DNA of 64,000 nt, taken from contig CM072806.1 in assembly GCA_037013495.1 (NCBI GenBank), forward strand, positions 24,762,001 to 24,826,000. The letters run 5' to 3'. Position 1 is the first letter of the stretch; each line of letters opens with the position of its first letter. This stretch comes from Hippophae tibetana (taxonomy: Eukaryota > Streptophyta > Magnoliopsida > Rosales > Elaeagnaceae). A program made the position numbers and the translations under genes. Shown piece after piece: positions 23,301 to 34,984 of this stretch. The notes under the pieces were generated by a model. It saw only the letters and a list, made by a program, of their open reading frames with translations, had not been told where the DNA came from and made no database searches.

Positions 23301-24200
23301 ATCACATTAGATACATATATGGGAGGCTAGCCTCCAAAAAATTCACATAGTTAATAATATCAACTTGCATCACATATTTCACAGTTTTAGAATTAAAATA
23401 GATTGACTTGTTTTCTGGTGAATTTATTTCATTGTTCACATGCAGCATCATATGTCAAAGTCTTAAGTGTGGTTGGTTCATCAGATTTTGTTAAGTTATC
23501 AATATGAATGTATGTGCCTAAGTAAGTGTTATTGTATTCATCAGCATATGTGTTCACAAAATTAACAAACATATATTCTAAAGCATCACTAGGGAATATG
23601 TTATAAAGCACATCAGTGGGTAACTCATCAGTAACATATATTCTAAAACAATCATTAGCACTATTAGTATCAAAACATTTAATTGCTTTAAAAATATGAA
23701 ATATTACCTACTCATCTTACACTCTCGTTGTCAACTCACATTTTTGTACATCAATGAATGCTCTTATGGTTGCTAATAATGGATGACTAAGTATGATATG
23801 AATATCATAGTCCCTATTCATGTCTAGTACAATAAAATCTACTAAAAATGATTTTTTCTACTTTCACCAAAACATCTTCTACCACTCCCTAAGATCTCTT
23901 GATTGACCTGTCTACCATTTCTAATGTTACTGATATAGGTTTGGCTTTATAAACTCCTAATTTCTTGAAAATTGATAATGGAATGAGATTAATGGTGGCA
24001 CCTAAATCATAGAGTAATTGCTAAAGTGTATGTTCCTAATAGTGCAAGGGATATCAAAGCTATCCAGATTTTTCAATTTTTGTGATAGTTTTCTATCAAG
24101 GATAACATTACAACCTTCAGTCAAGGTTATTATCTCATGATCTCTAAGTTTCATTTTCTTAGACAGTATTTCCTTCATGACTTTAACTTCTGAAGGCATC
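20380..24200 (-). pseudogene. Athila protease-RT-RNase H-integrase remains
   Basis: From high to low coordinate the minus strand shows protease-linked text near 24200-23560 (MPSEVKVMKEILSKKMKLRD, LTEGC, FDIPCTI). RT is at about 23100-22250 (GTFTLWRIPFGLCNAPI near 22600). RNase H and the H2C2-type zinc part of integrase are at about 22100-21340. The integrase core is at 21300-20830 (MGPFPSSF, VYLSKWVEFIASS). The integrase C-terminus is at 20830-20380 ([10 protein letters not shown]-like, VLLYNSRLKLFLRKLKSRWS). The order and wording match Athila polyproteins. Broken fossil with many breaks. No gag was recognised next to the 5' LTR. Confidence 0.8.
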
Positions 24201-24686
24201 TATTCAAGTGCATCTACAAATGGTATGTCTATGAGTAGCTTTTTGAAGATATCAAAGAATTTTGAAAAGTACTTGTCTAACTTTTTGTTTTTGTAGTCTT
24301 TAAGGGAAAGGTATTATGAGTGTATAAAGGTTTCTTTTCTTTAGTTGAATCACTTCCTTTTCATTACTCTCTCTGTCCACTTTTTCCTCTTCATCATTCT
24401 CAACTTCCTGTTTCTCCTCTAAAATTTTAGCACTTCTCAAGGTTATCGAATTGTAATGCTCTTTACCCTATATCTTTTTGTTTACTTATGTGCTAAATGT
24501 TCCCTTCTTAAGCGGCATAAGGTTCTCTCTATTTCCAGATAACAAGGTATAAGATTGTCAATTATCAACCTGGGCATACAATAGAAACACTAAAACATAA
24601 ATTAAAAGGTCCAAACTATTATGGTCGTAACCATTATTTATATCCATTACAAGTATTAGACTCCTTAATAACGATGCCAAAAAACT

Positions 24687-26046
24687 TGACACATTAACTG
24701 CAAGTATATGGGTCGTACAAGTAATATAATGTATCTAAGTATAGATATCAATCCCACGAGAGTTATGTAACTTATAACTAAGTATCAATATAATTATTAC
24801 GAATACTATTTGGACAATAGGAAATAATAAAAATGCAAAATAAATGACCATTAATTACTCGTATCAAAAATCAACAACTACGAAAATATTTGAGAAAATG
24901 ACTTAGGAATCTTTAATCTTCCAATTTTTTAAGTATGTGAATTACTAAAAAGTTTCCCAAAATAATTATCAACAAATTACATGATCAATTAAATCTAACC
25001 TAACATGCATTCCTCTCTCAAGTAAATTACACACCATATAGTAATTAATCTAATCACACTTTCATGCCAATTAGATTGCATGCTACTCATTAGGTTCATG
25101 AATTATAGATCACACACATAAGAATCATATATCTTTTCTTAGAAACTATGCATGTTATTTAATCAAGACAAATAATTAAATAATTCTCTCAAACCTATTT
25201 AATTATCTTTATAGATCACTTGTTGTCCAACCAATTAATAGTGTAAAATCAAATTAAATAATATAATTTAATCTTAATCATAATAAGGGGCAAAATATTA
25301 GATCAATACATGTAAAAAATTAGATTCATAAGACCCCTAGATTAAAAAATTAGCTTGATATAATTAAGTTCATAAAACTCAAAATTTTCATGAAGAAAGG
25401 GATAAAATTGATAAAGAAAGGAGGAGAAGAAGAAGAAATACACTTAATCTCTTGATTTGTAGCACTAATATTCTCTGGAATTCTTCAACAAATTGTCTTT
25501 TTTAATATCTCTTGAACTTTTTCTCTCTTTTTTCTTTCTCTTTTTGGTAGTTGTTGTAGGTTTTTGAATTGTAATTGTTATTTGTGCCTCATTAGGGTTA
25601 ATTAATAGGAGAAACTACCTAATATGGCCCATTAGATCAACTCTTAAAAGATCCAAGAGTTGAGGGCGAAAGTTGCATTAAAAACAAGTCATTTTTGGCA
25701 AAATTCAACCAGAAAAGCAACGCGTTCCAGGGCATAGAAAAGCTCCTATCGGGGCATGGTGATTGTTGATCACCAGTGCAAAAAATCAAATTGAGGCACA
25801 TAAAAATTCCACCGCGGCATGGAGCTCTCTAAATGCATGTTGGAAAAGAGCACCGAGGCATAGAAAAATGCCACCACGACATGGATTGATTTTTTTTCCT
25901 TTTATCTTGTTTTCACTCTATTTGCTATTATTCCACGTATATTGAAATAATTAATATCAAATTAAGTTTTTTATGATATTTAGACAAAATAAGACAAATA
26001 GTTAGTTTAGAAATGGCTAAATAACTCTACTTTTGGAGAGTTATCA
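24687..26046 (-). repeat. Athila 5' LTR, complete, 1360 bp
   Basis: In minus orientation it starts TGATAACTCT (26046) and ends ..GTGTCA (24687), followed by a degraded TGGCGCCGTTGCCGGGGA-type primer site complementary to tRNA-Asp (24685-24663). It contains three spaced ggcata/ggcatgg modules at 25730-25890, a CT-rich tract at 25500-25550, and a stem at the LTR start (26021-26028 with 26037-26044). Confidence 0.85.
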
Positions 26047-28910
26047 TTACCCTTTACAAATTGGTTCCAAACATAAGTGTAAAACTTGTGTAGAGAAAAA
26101 AATTGAATAGTTCATATTTTTCATCAATTGAAATGAACATAAAACCTCGTTATTTAATCTATAGTGATTTATGTAATTTAAAAAAAATTGAGCAAGGAGG
26201 TGGCAATAAGTATTTTATTACTTTTGCCGATGATAGCATGAGATATTGTTATGTTTATTTGTATAAAAGTAAAAATGAAGCTATAAAGAATTATGTTCTC
26301 TATATAACTAAAGTTGAGAATTAAGTTGTGAAGTGATTGTGAGTATGAAGCACCGTTTGATGAATTCCACGCATAACATAGAATCATACATAAGACCATA
26401 AACCATTGTTGAACGAAGAAGATTGCACCTTCATATAAATGATAAATACAACGCTATTATATTTTAGATTACCTTAAAACTTGTGAAGGAAGCCGTTTTT
26501 TTTTATAATTACCTTTTAAATGAGGTAAACTATAAGAAGGCATAAATACACATAATAAATTATTTAAACAAACTGTATTCTTATGAATATTTACAAGTAT
26601 GGAGAGGTCTTACAAAAGTGACTATACCTATAACTATGAAAGTGAAAATATGTCCAAAAATAATATATTACATTTTTATTAAATATGCACATTATAGTAG
26701 TGGTTATCATTTTCTTGTCTATAAGTCAAATATCCTAGAGATATATACACAAGAGCATGAAAATAGAATTAAGAAATTCATCGTTCTTTGAATATGCATT
26801 TTTTGTATGTCCTAAGGGGAATGAAGTTCATCTAAATGAACTTCTAAGACTATGAATGAAGATAGTCTTGGTTATGTCAAGGACATTGAAGATGATCATG
26901 TCATCTTATGTAGATTATATGCTAATTATAGGTAGTAATGATCAAATGATCAAATCTACTAATGTTGAATTCCAGTTGTCACATGAAAGACATGAGACCA
27001 ATTGATATAATTTTGAGAATAAAACATCAATGCTATCAAGTGATCTCATTCGAAGTTAATGTCATTATGTGCATAAAATACTTGAGAAATTCAACATAGA
27101 TGATTCTTGAATGTTTTGAAAACTTGTAGATGTAAATCTACACTTATCTAAGAATATAGGTAAAAGTGTATCTCAACAGAAATATTTTGAAGTGATAAAA
27201 AGTCTTAAATACTTAATGAGTTGTATAAGATCAAGACATAGCTTATGATGCAGGTAAACTAAGTAGTTACCAGTAATCTATAATATCTTCACTGGAAATG
27301 TATTATATGACTATTTGGATACTTAAGATACACTCATAGCTATGAACTATACCATACAAGATATCCAAATGTACCAGACGAATACAATGATACAATATGG
27401 ATATCTAATATAAAAGACTCAAATCCTACTAGTAGATATGTGTCACACTAGGTGGTGTAGCTATATCGTGGAAGTCCTATAAATAGACATGTATATCCAT
27501 GATGGAATATGAATTCATTGCTTTGGATAAAAGTGACAAAGAGGTTGAATGGCTCCGTATAGTGGCTAAAGCCTGTTCTTGTAATTGGCATTTATTATGA
27601 TATTAAATATACACTTGCTAGGGCATAAAGCAATATGTATAATGGTAATTAACTATGGTTATCTTTATTTATTATATAAAGTCAAAGGATAACATTACAT
27701 ATCCACTAATCAAATGATTTAATAGAGAGTTAGTTGAGAAATCGTTAAGGGAAATGGGAATAAAACCCATGAAATTATAAGTTGATACATTGATAACCCA
27801 ACTTGCTAACTAGAGACCCCAAGATCTAGGTTCAAAGGAATAACTTAGTTGCATTAAACTTATCTAGATCATTATAGCGGGTTTACCCTCCACTCTATTG
27901 CTATGACATAACAATGATGCTCACATGATAAGATTAAGCTATACTTTTAATGATTCTTATGTGTGGAGAACTCGAGCGGAGTAATACAGGTTACTCTTTG
28001 TGAATTACTCTTATGAATAATAGATTATCTATATGAGAGAGAAGTGGGGATACTTCAAAAGGGAATTATAATGGGCTCAATTCTTAAAAACTCTCATAGA
28101 ACTAGACGATTGTTTATGGCTAAAATAAACATAACAATAAGGACTAAATTTTGTTAAGAAATATTCATGTGTGTGGTATGTCATCGCTTGCATAAATGAT
28201 ATAATAGTTCAAGGACATCTATCTACTGGTCATCCAATAAGACAAATATACTTTCATAAGGGAAGATTCAAAATGTAACATCTATTCATCCTATGTAGAT
28301 TTCAGACAGTTGAACTCTATAAAAGTGTAAAATTGATTTAAGTCGTATCTTTTTAAAAACCCTATTAATTTTCATTTATGTGGGAGACTGTTGGAAGAAA
28401 AACATTAGGTATTCTAACCATTTGGTGTGTTGGCTCTTTGAATAATAATTAAAGGCTAATCAATAGAAGGGTTTCAATACTAACAGCTTTCCAATATGAA
28501 TTGAGAAATCGATTCCTTTTCTTTATTTTAAAAAGAATCATTCAAAAAGAATTCTAGAAAATACGTGTTTTCTTTCTCAATGACCAATCATTCCTCTCAT
28601 ATGAGAAACTCTAGTAGTAGGCTTCAATGTGACATAGGATATTTCTTCAGTTCACTAGTGGAGCCCTCTTTGGTGCATGATTGTTCCTAGTTGATCGTAG
28701 TAGTTTTAGGAGATAGACATTTATTTATTCTCAAACACTTATAGTGAGAAGTGAATCTGTCTTAAGGACACTGCGTGATACACAAATCTATGTTCCCTTC
28801 TAAATTCTTTTTCTTTTCAATTCATGATTATTTGTAATTAATAATTTTATGGTTTTAATAACTTTACATTATTCTTATTTTATCTCCTAAATACATATGT
28901 TGTCCTAACA
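26047..28910 (+). mobile_element. Copia LTR-retrotransposon fossil, family 1, with 3' LTR
   Basis: It begins inside a Copia integrase right at the Athila LTR boundary: HKCKTCVE near 26075, then CNLKKIEQGGGNKYFITFAD and CYVYLYKSKNEAIKNYVLY at 26165-26320. It continues with RT and RNase H wording between 26540 and 27660 (RPIDIIL, GYLRYTHSY, SNIKDSNPTS) and a 3' leader, followed by the polypurine tract (28378-28388) and a 3' LTR. The Athila probably inserted into this Copia. Broken fossil with many breaks. Confidence 0.8.
28389..28910 (+). repeat. Copia 3' LTR, 522 bp
   Basis: It starts TGTTGG directly after a tgtgggagac polypurine tract and ends tgtcctaaca, so the ends form an imperfect inverted repeat (TGTTGG / CCTAACA). 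No 5' partner is present in the window. Confidence 0.75.
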
Positions 28911-29530
28911 ATTTTTTTTTAACACCTTACACATATGTGATGGATCCTATGTGATTTACGACGTTATATGATGTGATATGTATGATTGCATGTTGTATTA
29001 GTACAATCAGGGTTAATATTGACTATATTCTCATAGGGTATTAATTGGGAGTGGAAATCTTTTCTTGCTTTACTACTTTTCAGTATTTGTATGCTTCTAT
29101 TGCATCTAGTTGTTTATTGCCCTTCTTACTTTTATTGTTGGATTGTTTGCTATTTGTTTCCACAATGAACAAGAGTGTTAATTGAGTCTTTAAGATGCAT
29201 GTATCATCTCTCTATTAGTTGTGTTCCGAGTGCGGACTTTCATATGTGATTTATCACCACTATTTGCAAGCATGAAATAATCTAATTTTGTTAGTAGTTT
29301 GTGTTTGATGATATTATAGTGAGTAAACAACCCAAAAGCCATCAAAGAGCTCATTTTGAAATTGATTACTTAATCGTGCAGTAGACAATTATTTTGTGAT
29401 AATCTAAGTGCTCTCTCAATCTTGTATTTAATGCTTGTGTTAAGTATATTAAACTTAATTATCCTTTTCGAAGGAAAAAGTTTCCTTTGGAGTATCGGTT
29501 TGAAAACATATTCCACCTTACCTTTAATTT
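28911..29530. other. Unassigned AT-rich DNA
   Basis: No recognised coding or element ends. The stretch has somewhat more even base composition than its neighbours but nothing I can name. Confidence 0.4.
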
Positions 29531-29539
29531 GCTCACGTT

Positions 29540-29735
29540 CTCACAAACCATTGCCAAGATATTTGTTTGATGATTTTAAATTCAAGCTGGGCGTTCATCC
29601 TATTCCACTCACTAGCTTGCGAGGAGAAAACATATTTGTTACGTTCTTACAAAACCATTGCCAATTAGATATTTGTTTGATGACTTTAAATTCAAGTTGG
29701 GCGTTCATCCTATTCCACTCACTAGCTTCAGGGGA
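29540..29735 (+). repeat. Tandem duplication of about 90 bp within a coding-like stretch
   Basis: The segment at 29540-29628 is repeated at 29643-29735 with a few changes. Both copies contain atatttgtttgatga, ttcaagttgggcg-like text and attccactcactagctt. Each copy reads RYLFDDFKFKLGVHPIPLTS, the second in a different frame from the first. The polypeptide is not one I recognise. It could be a decayed gene fragment. Confidence 0.6.
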
Positions 29736-29869
29736 CCTGATAAGCCTATTAACTTGGAAGGATCTCATAAAGAAAGGTTGGAACCATTGGTGACGATATT
29801 CTTGCATGCAAGTGGGTTTGTAAAAATGAAGAAAAAAAAACTAAAGAAGTTAGGATGAAATTAATAATT

Positions 29870-32640
29870 ATTATTAAAAATAGGAAGCATCTTAAAAATC
29901 TATTACTTTTAATAAAATTAAATATATTTTAAATCTATATTTATTAAATGGATAGTACAAATTCATTATTTTTATAAAAAAATTAATAGAAAATTATTTT
30001 ATATTTAACTTGTCTACTTCGAAACTGTTATAATATAAGTTCATTATTTATAAAATAAAAATTTATGAACAATTTTATAAAGATAATAAACTTATTGTGA
30101 TAATATAATTTCATTACTTATAAAATAAAATTTTATTATCTATTTTATAAAGATAATAAACTTATATTATCAATTATATTATCAATTAATAGGTAATGAA
30201 TTTAAGCTATTTTTCTCTAATAAAAATATAGTATATAAGATTTGTCTCCCCGTTGGAGACACACTTAACTGAATGTGCTGCATTATGAAAGGGATTTTAA
30301 GTAAATGTCGACTAATGTTGTATGAGATTCTCAAACAGTGGAATTGGTTTCTACCATTGATCAAGAAGTGCGGTCAAGTTCAAAGGAAGCAATGCTGACA
30401 ATAATGGAGAGACCTATATATTCTCTTAATTAATTTTTAAAAAAAATATAACGAAAATTAGAGTAATAATTTGAAATATAAATTAGATTTATGATTAATA
30501 AACTAAAAGTATTTTAAAAGAAAAACAAAAAAGTCAAATTTAAGTGAGAAATAATTTTGTTTACTCAAGCAAGCTGCAGCCAGCATTTGGGAACAGCAAT
30601 GATCGGTTGCAATCTTTTAATCACCAAAATCTCATCAACCAATATGCATCAAATATACTTTGTATGAACCTATTTTGTACTAAATTGGTACGACACTGTA
30701 TTTATATAATAAATCGCATAAAGTGGAACAGTTATAGCAACAAGAAGACACATGTAAAATAAAAAAAAATAAAGTAGTCACACTACTGACATAATATGCT
30801 ATAAAAAAAAAAGACTAAGTGTTAGTCATAGATATGATTTACTTTTCACAATTCAATTTATAAAGATTAGATACAACCCAATAATCAAAAATAACATGCC
30901 AAAATATTACTTCATGGAACATCTTTGGAGTGTCAATTATTTACTCCATTATATATTAAGGTGTGAATACACATTTAAAAAAAATTATAATCATAATTAT
31001 TTTGTGAAAAATGAAGATTGAGAGCATCAAATTATTATTTTTTAACCAACAATATTTACTATGTTTTTGAATTATATACTTTTATTATTAAAAAGTAATT
31101 TAATCTATCATTTTATATTTATGATATTCAATTTAAACTACAATCATTTAGGCAACTTAATATTAAACTCTATATAATATTATTGATGTGCTATTTTTAT
31201 TATTATAAAATTTAAGGGTGTTATTTTATGTAATTTTTTATATCTCTTTCCCATCAAAATATCTCCAAAATATTGAATACATATGATAAAATTGTCCAAA
31301 TATTATAAAAATATTATGTTAAATTTAATATTTTTGTTTATCATTATTATATATGGGATTATATGATGAATTTCATTTTTAAAAAACATTTCTAAATTTT
31401 ACATAAATTTTGGTTGATATACAAAATATATTTTTGATATTTATGCTTAAAAATAACACTTAAACTTTATATATAATCGAATTGATTTCAAAATATATTG
31501 TATATAATTAAATTAATCCAAAAATAATGTGTAGTTTATATATGTATATATATACATATACACGGATACATAAATAAATATATATTATCTATTCTATATA
31601 AATATATCTTTTATATGCTATTTAAGGTTTACTTAAAATTGGAGAATTATATTTACAACCATTTTCTTGGTTATTTCACCATGCATCACTTGATGAAATC
31701 AACTAACATCCGTATTTAGCTTAGTGCAACACATTTTGAAGGGTAGCAAGTAGCTTTTTCCAAATGGGAAATTTGCCAAATTGATTAATAAAGAGCTAGT
31801 GAACATCAAGTATATATGTACCAGAAATTAAATGAAAAAAAAAATCACTGCATTAACAAAGTACTCCATATTTTGTGATGAAGCAAAGACAAATGTGAAG
31901 CTCATGTGTCGTCTAAAAAGGTCAGCCAGCTTTTATACAACCCATAAACAATTCAAATTATGTAATCAATTGAACAAAAATACAAGTATTTGGGCAGAGA
32001 TGGACCATGCCTGCACTTTTCATTGAAAGGACAAAAACGTGGTTACACAGTTTCACCAATTTTCTACATGAAAATGAAAAATATTTTCACTTGTTTATCC
32101 TATCAAAGTTCCTACTAATCTAGTCTGGGAGAGGTATGATTAAGGAATTAGTAAAGCTAATGGACCAAATTGTAAAATTGTAAAGAATAATTCAAGTGAT
32201 TGAACATAAATTATTTATTGTTATTAAAGTTTTGCATCAATGATATACAAGATAAGTACCATTAATTTTCTTAATAAAAAATAACCGCTCATTACTTTGG
32301 TAAAACAAATATCTTGATTGGTGCGTGCTACCACCTGACCTCACTTATTTTTAGTTTAATGAAATAATTCTTCCAAACTCACGGAATCAATGTCACCGGG
32401 CAGTATCTTTATCACTAAACTATTACGAGATGATTTTTTTTTTTCCCTGGCCTTCTTTATCATAGTAACAGTCCTTGTTTCATCTCTGTCTCTCTCTCTT
32501 CCACCACACGCACACACAAAGCCAACTGGCAGTTTTGATTCATTCACAAAGAAATAAAATAAGAAGGCCAAAGGATATAGCAAAGGACAAACATAGTATA
32601 GGATTTGAATTTGATACGCTTGGTTTTTTTTTTTTCTTTC
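29870..32640. other. AT-rich intergenic DNA upstream of the SOFL gene
   Basis: Long poly-A/T-rich tracts, no convincing gene. It includes a two-unit 70-bp tandem repeat (30026-30165) and an alternating TA/GTATA tract near 31541-31570. The part nearest the gene (about 31700-32640) is less repetitive and likely holds its upstream regulatory DNA, but no specific elements could be supported. Confidence 0.45.
30026..30165 (+). repeat. Two-unit 70-bp tandem repeat
   Basis: The unit runs from tgttataatataag to aaagataataaactta at 30026-30095 and is repeated from 30096. Both contain ttataaaataaaa and attttataaagataataaa. Confidence 0.75.
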
Positions 32641-32666
32641 TTTTCCAATATCCTTTTCTTCTTCTA

Positions 32667-32674
32667 TTATATAG
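32667..32674 (+). promoter_or_regulatory. Candidate TATA box of the SOFL gene
   Basis: ttatatag lies about 105 bases before the start codon, after a T/C-rich tract (32620-32660) and a CT microsatellite (32485-32500). Placement fits a plant promoter with a short 5' UTR. No transcript evidence was available. Confidence 0.45.
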
Positions 32675-32777
32675 TAAGAGTAAGAGAATAACACAAGTAG
32701 CTAAAGTGAGCAAACTCTTATTTACAAATTCTATTCAATTCTGTTAGAAATAAAGGAGGAAAAAAAAACCCTTTTGA

Positions 32778-33669
32778 ATGGAAAAGAAGAATATATCAGC
32801 ATCACAACGCAGTAGTGGATGTGAATCTGGTTGGACCCTTTATCTTGATCAATCTTACATTTCAGAAAATCAAGTTGAAAGGGACCAAAGCAATATTGTT
32901 GACTATGAAAAACAAGTAAGAAAAATGACTGAAGAAGAAGAAGAAGAAGATTTATCAATGGTATCAGATGCTTCTTCTGGACCTCCACAGTACTATAACA
33001 ATAAAGAAGAAGAAGAGAGCTTATATGAAAATGGGTGTTCTTTTTCTTTTACTAAGTGGGCTTCAAAATCAGCATGTAAAGGCAAAATGAAGAAGGAAAA
33101 AAGCAAAATTGAATGTAGTTCACAACTAGATGACACAGCTAGCTCCCCTGTTTATCAGGCAAGATCAAAGAACATGCATTACTTTATATCTACATTGATG
33201 AATTAAAATGCTTGCCTATGTAAAATTTAGGTTTTCTTTTTTGTTTTTCTACAGAAAAATTCAACTTCAAGGAATAATGTATGGGGTTTCTCTGCAACTC
33301 AATTTCAGGTACCATCTTCTCTGTCAATACATTATCTGTTTTTTTTTCTCTCCCTTTTCTATATAAATTTTGATACTTCTCTTGATTATTTTGTGGTTTA
33401 ATTTCATTATTTGTGATCTTTTAGGGGGAATCTACATATGAAAAGCAGTTTAGTTTAATGCAACCTTCTCAATCAAAAAACCCAGCTTCAGAAGAGACCA
33501 GGTATAGTCCATTAATATATTTTTATTTCATTTTTAATTTCCTATGAATTTTCTTCCAGATTTATTATTTGAGACTCTAAAAGAAAATAAAGACTAGTTG
33601 GAAATCTCTAATATATCTCCCGTAAAAAAATCAATTGGCAGGTATTTTAAAAGAGGAGATTGGGAATGA
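32778..33669 (+). CDS. SOB FIVE-LIKE (SOFL) family protein, four exons
   Basis: Proposed exons are 32778-33158, 33255-33308, 33425-33501 and 33642-33669, joining to 179 residues. Exon 1 holds both family boxes: SGCESGWTLYLDQS (residues about 13-26) and DLSMVSDASSGPP (about 54-66), separated by an acidic Glu run. A Lys-rich patch and DDTASSPV follow. Exon 2 supplies VWGFSATQFQ and exon 3 EKQFSLMQPSQ, matching the conserved tail (..GFSATHF..) of SOFL proteins. The end reads YFKRGDWE. In Arabidopsis SOB5/SOFL1/SOFL2 are linked to raised cytokinin levels and responses. The biochemical activity is not known. Introns 2 and 3 are GT-AG; intron 1 appears to use a GC donor (CAG|GCAAGA). The start is the first ATG after the TATA-proximal leader. 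The gene looks intact and is the only convincing host gene in the window. Confidence 0.88.
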
Positions 33670-33716
33670 CATAAAAGATAAAGTTGGTGTCTTTTGTCTC
33701 CGATGCAGCAGTTGTT

Positions 33717-33737
33717 GGAGAGAGAGAGAGAGAGAGA
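33717..33737 (+). repeat. GA microsatellite in the SOFL 3' UTR
   Basis: About ten GA dinucleotides follow the stop codon by about 50 bases. It is likely length-variable and would be transcribed. Confidence 0.9.
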
Positions 33738-33877
33738 AAAAAATGGAAGGCATGAGATTTCAAAGAGATCTTGTTGCTTTCTTTCCTTTTTTTTATTTTG
33801 TTTTTTTGAACTTTTTCCAGGCTTTTCAGTTGTTCTTGTAATTCCAGTTGGAAAAAAACAAACCGAAAAAAATAATT

Positions 33878-33883
33878 AATAAA
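33878..33883 (+). terminator. Candidate polyadenylation signal of the SOFL gene
   Basis: AATAAA about 210 bases after the stop codon, in an A/T-rich setting. Plant signals are loose, so this is only a candidate. Confidence 0.35.
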
Positions 33884-33889
33884 TTTCAA

Positions 33890-34589
33890 TATTTTTATGA
33901 TGTCACATAAGACTCTACTCCATACTATTCTAAGGTCATAAAAAGAGTATTCTCAATAATTGCCATACAAAATAATTTGCCATTTTAGAACAATATTGGT
34001 ATTAAATAGTGTATTAAATTAGGATTTTAATATATTTTTAAAGAGTTGTAAGTAAGAGTAATGTATATATGTTAGTTTGATTTTAGAAAAAAACAAAAAT
34101 CTAGCAAATATGATCAATTTTTCAAAAATAAAAATAAATCCAAATTAATAAATTTGAAAAATCAATTCAAAATAGCTAAAAAAAATTTAGTTTGATTTGG
34201 GTTGAGTTAGGTCGGTTTAAGTAGTTTTATAAAAAAAATCTTTTACTTTTTTTTTAATAGATTTTGTTTATTATTCTTTTTTTAAACTTTGTGTTATAGT
34301 TTCTAATATTTTTAATATTAATTTAATTATAATCCCCAAATTTGAGAATTTTAAATTTTAATTACTTAATATTATTAAGTTCTAGTAATTAAAATTTGAA
34401 GTTTTAAAATTAAAAAATAGATCTAAATACCATAAAGAGTAAACAAAATTGACAAATGTTAGTAATTATTCATTATCCATATTAATCATAAATTTATAAA
34501 TGGGCAAAGCATCGTTCGATGAGCTAGTACATTGATGTTGGGTGAAATAATGGGTAAGGAATGAGCCGTGAGAAATTGTCTCATGGGTG
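33890..34589. other. AT-rich intergenic DNA, nothing assigned
   Basis: Poly-A/T-rich sequence between the SOFL gene and the Ty3 element, with no recognised gene or element termini. Confidence 0.5.
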
Positions 34590-34594
34590 ATGTG

Positions 34595-34984
34595 TGATCC
34601 AAAGCTTTTAAGTGATAGAATTATGATTTCTTAATTCATAGGAATAAAAAGTCTGTAATTCTATAAGGAAGCGACTTCCTTGAAAAAAAAATGAAAAATA
34701 AGAGATAACAATGTAATTGTAACTAAGAAACTTTTTTAAGTGAAACTTAATTTCTTTACAAAAAGTTTTCATATATATTTATTTGAAATTGAATAGTTAA
34801 ATATAGAAAACTAAAAATGGTAAACCATTTTTAAACTTTGTTTTAATGGTTTCAAAACCTTTTTCTTAGTATAACAATTTTGTTTTCTAAGGTTATAGAA
34901 AAAAAAATCTTATATTTACAAATAATATATGAAATCAAATCTTGTATTAGTTTTACTTATTTTTAGGAATATATTTCTAGATCA
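34595..34984 (-). repeat. 3' LTR of the chromovirus-like element, 390 bp
   Basis: It runs from tgatccaaag to ctagatca. It shares with 39547-39912 the words gcgacttccttgaaaa-like, tttctttaca and aaaacctttttctta. Confidence 0.85.

Larger units (their letters stand above)
10244..26046 (-). mobile_element. Athila-like Ty3 LTR-retrotransposon fossil with a nested CACTA
   Basis: On the minus strand the order is 5' LTR (26046-24687), a tRNA-Asp-type primer site (about 24685-24663), protease, RT, RNase H, integrase, a purine-rich tract next to 18900, then the 3' LTR (18899 to 10244, interrupted). The LTR begins TGATAACTCT and both ends are TG..CA. The protease/RT/integrase wording is Athila-like: SKWVEFIASS and FGIGFMGPFPSSF-like text near 21200-21290, and the integrase C-terminus between 20380 and 20900. 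gag is not recognised. Flanking 5-mers (10239-10243 gtact, 26047-26051 ttacc) are only similar. The element is an old, broken fossil carrying a later insertion. Confidence 0.8.

Noticed and set aside
10244-26051. Exact target-site duplication for the large Athila element
   Set aside because: The flanking 5-mers gtact and ttacc agree at only three positions, so the duplication cannot be claimed.
31541-31570. Alternating TA/GTATA near-palindrome
   Set aside because: Simple-sequence DNA. No flanking repeats or duplications suggest an element or regulatory site.
32356-32694. 112-residue open stretch antisense to the SOFL promoter
   Set aside because: It consists of translated CT/GA and poly-A tracts and low-complexity Lys/Glu/Tyr runs. 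It is most likely chance.
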